Positions 1 to 6,700 of a stretch of 9,194 bases of DNA are shown piece after piece. Every line of letters begins with the position of its first letter. The stretch's first letter is position 1. Source of the DNA: Acidobacteriota bacterium (GTDB taxonomy: Bacteria; Acidobacteriota; Terriglobia; Terriglobales; Acidobacteriaceae). The notes beneath the pieces were generated by a model, which did no database searches, was not told the origin of the DNA, and saw nothing but the letters and a program-made list of their open reading frames with translations. Both the position numbers and the translations under genes were made by a program. The stretch spans positions 1 through 9,194 of the forward strand of contig JAJXUS010000053.1 in assembly GCA_021782675.1 (NCBI GenBank), read 5' to 3'.

Positions 1-701
1 TGAATCACTGCGGCCTGCGCGATCTCATACTGGCCGAGGGTAAGGTTGGACGAGCCTGAATTGTTAAGGTTCAGAAAGGGATCGTTGTCGTCTGCACCGT
101 TGATGATGACGAGATTCGAAATACCTGGCAAGCCGTCAGAACTAAAATTTCCGTAGGCACCGCCGGCGTTCACGACCACGCCCGGCAGCGTGTACGCGAT
201 CGTTGTAATGTCGCCACCCGGCATTGGCAGGTTCTCAAACTGCTGCGTTGTGAAAGTTGTGGTCAGGTTGGCAGACTGCGTGTCGACTAGTTGCGCTTGG
301 TTCGCGCTCACTTGAACCGTTTGATTGCTCGCGGTCGGGGTGAGAGTGAGACTGGCTGGCGTGGCTTGGCCGGTCAGTACCTGGATCGTCGTGGTCGTCG
401 ATTGCAGACCAGGCGCCGTGGCGGAGACCGCGAACAGGTCCGGCTTGAGGAACGGCGCGGTAAAGCGGCCTTCCGCGTTCGTGGTCAGGTTAGTGACTGC
501 ACCGGTTGCGGTGTCTTTCAGCGTGACGGCGGCGTTTGGAACAACCGCGCCGGTGGAGTCCACCACAGTACCGTTAATCGATCCGGTAACGGCCGTTTGC
601 GCGAATGCGGCAGGCGTTGAAATCTCAATGGCCGCCCCCACGCTGAAGATCATCCCCAAGGCCACAGCGGTGCGGGCCCATCCATTTCGGAAACGTTGCA
701 T
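1..701 (-). CDS. TonB-dependent receptor, Oar-like, N-terminal part (runs off left edge)
   Basis: The reading frame is open from an ATG at 701 down to the window edge, giving 233 residues with no stop. Residues 1-34 look like a Sec signal peptide: basic RFRNGWAR, a hydrophobic stretch, and AFA before Gln35 as the likely cleavage site. Residues about 37-120 resemble a carboxypeptidase-regulatory-like beta-sandwich (GSINGTVVDSTGAVVPNA, then TNAEGRFTAPFL). From about 135 the sequence looks like a TonB plug, with LPMPGGD and TLPGVVV. In known members of this family an outer-membrane barrel of several hundred residues follows, for uptake of large substrates such as glycans or siderophores; that part lies outside the window. 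The start is supported by AGGGGG at 712..707, five bases upstream of the ATG. The gene is divergent from rlmH. The substrate cannot be told from the sequence. The family call is firm; the Oar-like label rests on domain order. Confidence 0.85.
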   Translation of the reverse strand, partial: MQRFRNGWARTAVALGMIFSVGAAIEISTPAAFAQTAVTGSINGTVVDSTGAVVPNAAVTLKDTATGAVTNLTTNAEGRFTAPFLKPDLFAVSATAPGLQSTTTTIQVLTGQATPASLTLTPTASNQTVQVSANQAQLVDTQSANLTTTFTTQQFENLPMPGGDITTIAYTLPGVVVNAGGAYGNFSSDGLPGISNLVIINGADDNDPFLNLNNSGSSNLTLGQYEIAQAAVI

Positions 702-803
702 TGCATCCCCCTGAGTTTTGTTCCTGCCGAAGATCGTCACGCGTTCAAGCTCCCTGCTGCGCCCACCAGAAACCGGCTTTGCCCTTACTTTGCAAAATCC
801 CGG

Positions 804-813
804 AAAGCGCTTT
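804..813. promoter_or_regulatory. Candidate LacI-family operator upstream of the TonB receptor
   Basis: AAAGCGCTTT is a perfect 10-base palindrome with a central CG, the typical core of LacI/GalR-family operators. It lies about 103 bases upstream of the receptor start. The symmetry does not extend beyond ten bases, and no regulator gene is in the window. That a LacI-type repressor controls this receptor is inference. Confidence 0.35.
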
Positions 814-920
814 GACGCACGCCGAGCGCAACGGGGCCTTACAAGCAATCGAATAGCCAAGTTTCTACTGTCAATGTTCTCAATATCTTAGGTCGATTTT
901 GCGGAGAGACGATGCGATCT

Positions 921-959
921 CTGTACGCATTACAGGAGGATAAATACAAAATTCTGTAT
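921..959. promoter_or_regulatory. Two TGTA/TACA dyads and an orphan Shine-Dalgarno-like sequence upstream of rlmH
   Basis: CTGTA-N5-TACAG occupies 921-935 and ATACA-N6-TGTAT occupies 944-959. Between and overlapping them is AGGAGG at 934-939. No ATG, GTG or TTG follows that AGGAGG at normal spacing, so it is not an obvious ribosome binding site. The paired dyads look like operator half-sites for a dimeric regulator of the downstream cluster. The regulator is unknown and the short symmetric arms could be chance. Confidence 0.3.
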
Positions 960-1011
960 ATCGGAGAGCCATCCGGAAAAGGTTGCCCGGGCAGCCTATA
1001 AAGTGGAAGGC

Positions 1012-1461
1012 ATGGACATTCGTCTGGCGACCGTGCGTAGCCGCTCTGCGAAGGGCTCTCCCGCCGATGCGCTGGTCCAGGAGTACGGCGGGCGCATTGC
1101 CCATTCCGCCGGGTTCGCCGCGGTCAGCTCTGCCTCGGAAGAAAAACTTCTCGCTGGGGAAGCATCTGTCGGCCGTGGCCGCCGGCTGCTGGTTCTGCTC
1201 GACAGCCGGGGCCGCTCGATGAGCAGTGATGCCTTTGCCGCCTGGCTTGGCCGGCAGCGGGACCAGGGCGCCGGCACCATCAGCTTTTGCGTGGGACCGG
1301 CCAGCGGTTGGTCCGAGGCCGCCCGAAACCAGGCGGACCTGCTGCTGAGCCTGGGGCCGATGACGCTGCCCCATCAGCTCGCCGCGGTCGTGTTGGCGGA
1401 GCAGATATACCGAGCCTTTACAATCATCGAAGGTCATCCCTACCATCTGGGGCACGGCTGA
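1012..1461 (+). CDS. rlmH: 23S rRNA pseudouridine-1915 N3-methyltransferase RlmH
   Basis: The 149-residue product matches the RlmH (YbeA) family, whose members are about 155 residues in E. coli. RlmH is a small SPOUT methyltransferase that uses S-adenosylmethionine to methylate pseudouridine 1915 in helix 69 of 23S rRNA on assembled ribosomes. The trefoil-knot region is visible: LLVLLDSRG at about 59-67, SSDAFA at 71-76, FCVGPASGW at 92-100 and the C-terminal signature MTLPHQLA (117-124) to AEQIYRAF (129-136) and HPYH (142-145). Many relatives have GG where this protein has GP in the cofactor loop. The ATG at 1012 is chosen because MDIRLATV lines up with the usual N-terminal beta strand. A GTG at 1003 is in frame and would add three residues. 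Neither start has a well-spaced ribosome binding site; GGAAGG sits only one base before the ATG. It is the first gene of the plus-strand cluster. Confidence 0.9.
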   Translation: MDIRLATVRSRSAKGSPADALVQEYGGRIAHSAGFAAVSSASEEKLLAGEASVGRGRRLLVLLDSRGRSMSSDAFAAWLGRQRDQGAGTISFCVGPASGWSEAARNQADLLLSLGPMTLPHQLAAVVLAEQIYRAFTIIEGHPYHLGHG

Positions 1462-1471
1462 CGGTCGTGCG

Positions 1472-1529
1472 CAACAGCAGCAGCAGATTCCCTGCGGGAA
1501 TGACAGCAAGAACAACAAAGGCAACGGCG
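1472..1529. repeat. Short intergenic element: CAG run plus ATTCCC-TGC-GGGAAT palindrome
   Basis: In the rlmH-cobO gap, CAA is followed by four CAG triplets (1472-1486). Next comes a perfect six-base inverted repeat, ATTCCC/GGGAAT, with a three-base loop (1487-1501), and then an AAC/AAG/GGC-rich stretch. The composition differs from the coding sequence on either side. It resembles short dispersed intergenic elements that I associate with Acidobacteriaceae genomes, but a second copy is not present in the window, so repeat status is inference. The stretch has no stop in the cobO frame, yet it also has no start codon in that frame before 1538. Confidence 0.35.
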
Positions 1530-1537
1530 GAAGACGG

Positions 1538-2071
1538 ATGGAAGCGCGACGCGGACTGATCCTGATTAACACCGGCCCGGGCAAGGGCAAGACCACGGCG
1601 GCTATGGGCACAGCGCTGCGTGCGGTAGGCAACGGCATGCGCGTGCTCCTGCTCCAGTTTCTGAAAGGCTCCTGGCACTACGGAGAACTGGCTGCCGTGG
1701 AAGCCTTCGGCGGCCGCTGGGTCATGAAGCAGATGGGCCGCGGCTTTGTGAAGGTCGGCGGCGCGGAGACGGACCCCGAGGACATCCGCATGGTGGAGGA
1801 GGCGTGGGACGAGGCGCGCACGGCCATTCTGTCGGGCGAGTGGGATATGGTGGTGCTGGACGAGATTAACTACGCCATCGGCTACAAAATGCTGGACCCC
1901 GAAAAAGTAGCCGCGACGCTGCGGGAGAAGCCGGAGATGGTGCACGTGATTCTGACCGGGCGCAACGCGCACCCCGTGCTGGTGGAGCTGGCCGATACCG
2001 TCACCGAGATGCGGGAAGTGAAACACGCCTACCAGAAGGGCATTCTGGCGCAGCGCGGCATCGAATATTAG
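1538..2071 (+). CDS. cobO: Cob(I)yrinic acid a,c-diamide adenosyltransferase, CobO/BtuR type
   Basis: This 177-residue protein is the ATP:co(I)rrinoid adenosyltransferase of the CobA/CobO/BtuR family. It transfers the 5'-deoxyadenosyl group of ATP to reduced corrinoids in the cytoplasm, for adenosylcobalamin synthesis or salvage. The family P-loop is at residues 13-20 (GPGKGKTT), close to the N-terminus as expected; many relatives have GNGKGKTT. A Walker B-like VVLDE sits at 105-109, TGRNAHP at 140-146, and the C-terminal AQRGIEY is typical. The length is usual for the short form without a long N-terminal extension. The ATG at 1538 is the first start codon in a frame open further upstream, preceded by the purine-rich GGCGGAAGACGG. 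Its stop is 17 bases before accD, so the two are probably co-transcribed. No cobalamin riboswitch was recognised upstream. Confidence 0.9.
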   Translation: MEARRGLILINTGPGKGKTTAAMGTALRAVGNGMRVLLLQFLKGSWHYGELAAVEAFGGRWVMKQMGRGFVKVGGAETDPEDIRMVEEAWDEARTAILSGEWDMVVLDEINYAIGYKMLDPEKVAATLREKPEMVHVILTGRNAHPVLVELADTVTEMREVKHAYQKGILAQRGIEY

Positions 2072-2088
2072 TGCGATAGGGAAGCGAA

Positions 2089-2931
2089 ATGTCCTGGTTC
2101 AAGCGGAATGAGACGGAGATTGAGGCCGGCGCGGAGAAGCGGGTCCGCACCGAGGGGCTTTGGACCAAGTGCGACGGCTGCGGCCAGACCATCTGGAAGG
2201 CGGACATGGAGGCCAACCAGAACGTCTGCCCGAAGTGCGGCAAGCACTTCAAGATGTCCGCGCACGCACGGATTGAGAGCCTGCTCGAGCCCGGCTACAC
2301 GCTGGTAGACGGCGGCCTGCGCTCCACCGATCCGCTCAACTTTGTCGATCTCAAGCCTTATATGGCTCGCCTGAAGAAGGCGCAGGACGACACCGGCCTT
2401 GACGATGCAATTCTGAATGCAACCGGCCTTCTCGGACACCATCCAGTCGTGCTCAGCGTCATGGAGTATTCCTTCATCGGCGGCAGCATGGGCGCGGTGG
2501 TGGGCGAAACCATCGCCCGCGCGGTGGACCGCTCGCTCGAAAGCAAACATCCGCTCATCATCGTGGCGGCCTCCGGCGGCGCTCGCATGATGGAAGGCAT
2601 TGTCAGCCTGATGCAACTCGCGAAGATCTCCGCCGGGCTCGCGCAACTGGACGACGCCAAGGTGCCGTACATCTCTGTGCTCACCGACCCGACCACCGGG
2701 GGCGTCACCGCCAGCTTCGCCATGCTGGGTGACCTGAACGTGGCCGAGCCGGGCGCACTGATCGGCTTCGCCGGCCCGCGTGTCATTGAACAGACCATCC
2801 GGCAGAAGCTGCCCGAAGGGTTCCAGCGCTCGGAGTTTCTGCTGGAGCACGGCATGCTGGACGCCGTCGTATCGCGCAAAGAGATGAAGAGCTACCTCAT
2901 TCGCGCGCTGGATTTTATGCAGCACCAATAG
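2089..2931 (+). CDS. accD: Acetyl-CoA carboxylase carboxyltransferase subunit beta
   Basis: This 280-residue protein is the beta half of the carboxyltransferase of acetyl-CoA carboxylase. With AccA it moves the carboxyl group from biotin on AccB to acetyl-CoA, giving malonyl-CoA, the committed step of fatty acid synthesis. The N-terminal zinc ribbon is intact: Cys28-x2-Cys31-x15-Cys47-x2-Cys50. The crotonase-fold carboxyltransferase domain follows, with GGSMG (131-135), SGGARMMEG (162-170), TDPTTGGVTASFAMLGD (199-215) and GFAGPRVIEQT (226-236). Length is normal for AccD. The ATG is preceded by AGGGAAG, a plausible ribosome binding site. No accA, accB or accC is present in the window. Confidence 0.97.
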   Translation: MSWFKRNETEIEAGAEKRVRTEGLWTKCDGCGQTIWKADMEANQNVCPKCGKHFKMSAHARIESLLEPGYTLVDGGLRSTDPLNFVDLKPYMARLKKAQDDTGLDDAILNATGLLGHHPVVLSVMEYSFIGGSMGAVVGETIARAVDRSLESKHPLIIVAASGGARMMEGIVSLMQLAKISAGLAQLDDAKVPYISVLTDPTTGGVTASFAMLGDLNVAEPGALIGFAGPRVIEQTIRQKLPEGFQRSEFLLEHGMLDAVVSRKEMKSYLIRALDFMQHQ

Positions 2932-2968
2932 ACCTGCGCGCGCTACGATCGGAAACGGTAGGCCCAAC

Positions 2969-3769
2969 ATGGAACGGCGGCTGCTCTGCGTGGATGACGA
3001 AGAGATCATCCGCACCACCATGTCTGCAATCCTCAGCAGCCACGGCTTCCGCGTAACCACGGCAGCCTCTGTCCCGGAGGCGCTGCAGAAGATTACCACC
3101 GAGCCTTTCGATGTTCTGCTGTCGGATCTGAATGTCGGCAACCCTGGCGACGGCCTCACCGTAGTCAGTGCCATGCGGCGCACGCAGCCCCACGCGCTCA
3201 CCATCATTCTCACCGGCTACCCTGCGTTTGAGACAGCGCTTGAAGCCATCCGTCAGCAGGTAGACGACTACATCGTTAAGCCCGCGAACATTCCCGCACT
3301 GCTGACTGCGATTGAAAGCAAGCTGGCCGCGCCTCCCGGCCGGCGGCAGTTTCCGTCGCCCAAGCGGGTGGCCGTGGTGCTTCAGGAGCAGCGCGTCCGC
3401 ATTCAGGAGCTGTGGCTCGCCTGGATTGCGGAAGACGCCGCGCGCCCTGCCGCACCCTGGACGCGGACGCAGCGGCTGCAGCATCTGGGCGCGGTTCTCG
3501 ATGAGGTCGTGTCCGCTGCCCAGTTCGGCGCGGAGCAGGACCTGGCGAGCACGCACCATGGGAAACCCGCCACATCGCCGCCGGGCCACACCGCGCAAAC
3601 CCTGCTGCGGGAGTTTTGTCTGCTGCGCCGCGTCATCGCCCAGGTCGTCCAGGAAAATCTGCTCGCCGTCAATCTCAGCTACGTGGTTCCGGATCTGGCG
3701 CGCGTCAACGAAAACCTCGATCGGCAGATTCAGGCCGCGCTGGACACGCTCACCATCGCAGGCGGCTGA
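2969..3769 (+). CDS. Response regulator: receiver domain with RsbRD N-terminal-like output
   Basis: Residues 1-120 form a complete CheY-like receiver: acidic pocket Asp9-Asp10-Glu11, phosphoacceptor Asp53 in LLSDLNV, Thr82 in LTGYP and Lys104-Pro105. The remainder is not a recognisable DNA-binding, GGDEF or kinase domain. From about 140 to 230 it is helical and resembles the RsbRD N-terminal domain family: LWLAWI at 148-153, HHG at 196-198 and LLREFCLLRRVI at 212-223. In stress-signalling proteins that domain is usually found before STAS or kinase modules, so here a phosphorylation-controlled protein-interaction output is inferred. The start follows GGTAGG by several bases. The gene is 37 bases after accD on the same strand and its stop is only 25 bases from the convergent restriction-modification gene. 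No cognate histidine kinase is in the window. The receiver call is firm; the C-terminal assignment is tentative. Confidence 0.8.
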   Translation: MERRLLCVDDEEIIRTTMSAILSSHGFRVTTAASVPEALQKITTEPFDVLLSDLNVGNPGDGLTVVSAMRRTQPHALTIILTGYPAFETALEAIRQQVDDYIVKPANIPALLTAIESKLAAPPGRRQFPSPKRVAVVLQEQRVRIQELWLAWIAEDAARPAAPWTRTQRLQHLGAVLDEVVSAAQFGAEQDLASTHHGKPATSPPGHTAQTLLREFCLLRRVIAQVVQENLLAVNLSYVVPDLARVNENLDRQIQAALDTLTIAGG

Positions 3770-3794
3770 AACGGATGACCGATTGCGTAGCGGC

Positions 3795-6700
3795 TCACCG
3801 TTGCCGGCCCAGGCCGGTCGCCTCCGGCAGAATCGCCCGATAACTCGCATCGAGCCGTGGCCCCATCAGCAGAATCGCCGTAATACGCCGCACTACCTGC
3901 GAAAAATATGCGGCTTCTTCGTGCCGCAACGGCCGTCCCAGCAGCGCGGCCTCCCGATAGCTCAGCCATTTCTTCAGCACCTGATAGCCGCCGAGGGTGT
4001 ACTCCCACACACGCAGGGGAACGGCGGCCCAGAACACTTCGCCATTCAGGGAGACATCCACGCACTCTTCGCCCAGCAGAGCGTACGCAGCTTCAAGTGT
4101 CAGCTCCTGCGAGGCTTCGAGCGTGGCCAGCTTTTCCCGCTCTGCGCCGGTCCACGCCCGCCTCTCGAGTCGGCCTTTGCCCGGCATCGTCGTGCCACCC
4201 TGTCCACGGCTGCCCCATCCGGCAGTAATCTCCAGGGCCTTCTCAAGCTCCGCATACTGCGGTATCTTCAGCGCGCCCAGGAACGACCATTCACCGGCGA
4301 GATGCAACTCCAGCTCCGCGTCCAGCAGCTCTGCCAGCCTGCGTCCCAGCGCCGCCGACCCACTCAGCAACGCTGCCGTGGCCGGCAGCGGAATCCGCGG
4401 CCAGTCGCTCAGCAGCGCTCCCGCATTCTCCCGGCGATACGCGGGCGTGTGCATCACGGCCAGGGCATGGAAGAAAAGATCATCGGTTTTAGCGCCAGTT
4501 TGTGAAAGATAGCTTTCCGCGCCGCTAGTAAGATTCGGGCGTACCTCCACAGCCTCTAACAATGCCCCGGCCGATTCGACAACAATCGCAGGGAAAAAAG
4601 AGGAAAGCCCGTTCCCAAAATTGTCCGCGAGCCCTGTAGCGATGCAGCCTCTACAGAATGATTCCCCAGACTCCCGCTGCCTCGCCTCGATCCAGACCGT
4701 GTGGCTAATTAACTGCCCCACGAACTCAGCTCGCTTCTCATCTAGAAGTTTCGTCCGCGGTTCCCAATATAGCCACCTCACATCGAACGGGCGGTAGGCA
4801 TATCGCAGGACCTGCCACGGCCGAAAATCACAGCTTGATTCGTCGATGGGGCTAGGCCCGTGAGCAAGGAGTGCCTTCCTGGTGGTCGAGGGATTGAATC
4901 GGGCAGCGGGCTGCATAGCGCAAGGTATAAGGTTTGCGATTTCGAGATCGGTCAGTTTGACGTTTAGGTATTGCTTCAACCGAGTTTCGAGTCTCTCTCG
5001 GTCAATATCGACTACCAGCGCATCGCGGCTGGTTTTCACGCCCGGAAATGACACCGGAAACAACTCCGGCAGCCGCGGCCATTCGAAATACCCGCTACCA
5101 ACCACCCTCGGCTTGAATGGTAGCCCGAGTTCTGGGTCAGGCATAAGGCTGCGATATGCGGGGGAACCACTATTGAGAGAGTCCAGCATTGCTTCTCTGC
5201 GATCTGCCGCGCGGGCGGCATCGAAATCGCGGTAGCGAATGGCTGCCCCGCTGGATTGACTGGTCGTCCTCACGAGCGTCGTGACAGAGGTGCCAAGCCG
5301 AATGCCCGCACTTGATCCCGGCATCGCAAATGCCGTCTCGCTTGTGCGCCCGTCCGGCGCGTATTCGCTGATCTTGCGGTCGCCGTGCAGGTTGTCCACA
5401 TATATCGTGCTGAAGGTATTCGCATAATGATGCCGCATGGTCGTATGCGATAAGCCGTCCAGCCATGAATAATTTGAGATAAAACAAACAATTCCCTGGT
5501 CGTCGGGATTGCCGGCGATCCGCCGCTCCGCGATGCGAAAGAAGCGGATGTACAGATCGTTCAGACCCTGACCCTGCGGCGCCGGAAGGCCCGCGACCGG
5601 CGCGCGGTACGCGGTTGTCAGCCCGCGCTCCTCCTTGATGGTCGCTATGCCTGCGTAGCCGTTGTAGGGCGGGTTGCCGAGGATGACGAGAATTGTGCCC
5701 TGCTGTTTGATGTGTTCCGAATCCTCGCGTTCGCGGCGGAACTCCTCCGACAGAACAGATTGCGGATGAACCTCAGGCTCCCAACCAGTCAGCGCATTGG
5801 TCAGATACACCCCCGCCCGTTGCCGCCCATGCAGCGGCGCGCCCGCGTCCTCCAGCAGCCGTGCCACCTCCATATGCGCAATCACAAACGGCGCGGGCAT
5901 AATCTCAAAGCCGAACACCCGCTCCAGCGCCGCCTTGCGTAGCTCCGCCGGAACCAGCGCCGTATCGTCGCCGGCGGCTTCGTGCAGCGTCCTGTGGATG
6001 CGGTCAAGCACTGCCGTCAGATAGGCCCCCGTCCCGCAGCACGGATCGAGAATCCGCACCACCGGGCTCGCCAGCCCCAGCGGCTGATTCAGCTCCGTGC
6101 GCAGCAGATGGTCAACGCGCTCCACCATGTAGCGGACGATCTCGCGCGGCGTGTACCAGACGCCCAGCTCCTTGCGCAGCACCGGATCGAACGCCTCAAG
6201 AAATGGCTCATAAAAATACGCGACCGCTTCCGCGCCCTGAAAAACATCGAAGAGCGTCGATCGCACGCGGTTCAGCGCTTCGCCCGCCAGATCGAGAATC
6301 TCGGTAAGTTGAATGGTGTTCAAATGCGCGCGGTCCGACACCTCGCGAAACAGCTTGCGCAGGATAGGCACACGGAGAAAATCATCGGACAGCTTCCAGT
6401 TGAACCACGCGTCGCGCCCGCGTCCTTCGGGCGAATGCCGCCAGAGGACCCACGCGGAAAAGATGCCGTAAAACAGCGTCTGCACCAGCGTCGAACGGAA
6501 GAAATGTTCCCCCTTCTCCCCTTCGAACTTGATGCCCAGCGACTCTTCAAGCGCCAGCTTGACGTTCTGAAAGGACGGCAGGTCGTGTTCCTCCGCCCTG
6601 GCCCGCGCCTCGCGCGCATACGACGCCAGCAGCCAAGCCACCTGCTTTGGCTCCGCCAGCGGAACCCGGTACAGCATGACCCGCTGCAGAAAATCCGGCA

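Larger units (their letters stand above)
702..1011. other. Divergent intergenic region between the receptor gene and rlmH
   Basis: About 310 bases lie between the two divergent starts. I see no convincing gene. The reverse-strand reading frame through this area is a shadow of rlmH. The receptor side holds a perfect AAAGCGCTTT palindrome. The rlmH side holds two TGTA/TACA dyads around an AGGAGG. A TTGACA hexamer is present on the minus strand at 874..869, but no good -10 box follows at the right spacing, so no promoter is called. Confidence 0.6.

Noticed and set aside
846..874. TTGACA on the minus strand (874..869) as the -35 box of the receptor promoter
   Set aside because: No sequence resembling TATAAT occurs 16-18 bases downstream; the hexamer alone is not enough.
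943..1011. N-terminal extension of RlmH starting right after the AGGAGG
   Set aside because: The in-frame codons after AGGAGG include no ATG, GTG or TTG before 1003, and the protein from 1012 already aligns from the usual first beta strand of RlmH.
880..1638. Long minus-strand open frame opposite rlmH
   Set aside because: It is antisense to a clear rlmH, has a low-complexity, Pro/Arg/Cys-rich translation and no recognisable domain; long antisense frames are expected at this GC content.
2068..3213. Minus-strand open frame of 381 codons opposite accD and the response regulator
   Set aside because: It spans two well-supported plus-strand genes and their spacer, with His/Arg/Ala-rich translation and no family resemblance.
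3804..3817. CCGGCC-CA-GGCCGG palindrome near the convergent stops as a bidirectional terminator
   Set aside because: It lies within the last codons of the restriction-modification gene, has a two-base loop in the full pairing, and no U-rich tract follows on either strand.
3312..4505. Plus-strand open frame crossing the convergent gene ends
   Set aside because: It overlaps the response regulator in another frame and is antisense to the restriction-modification C-terminus; the translation is Arg/Ser/Pro-rich.
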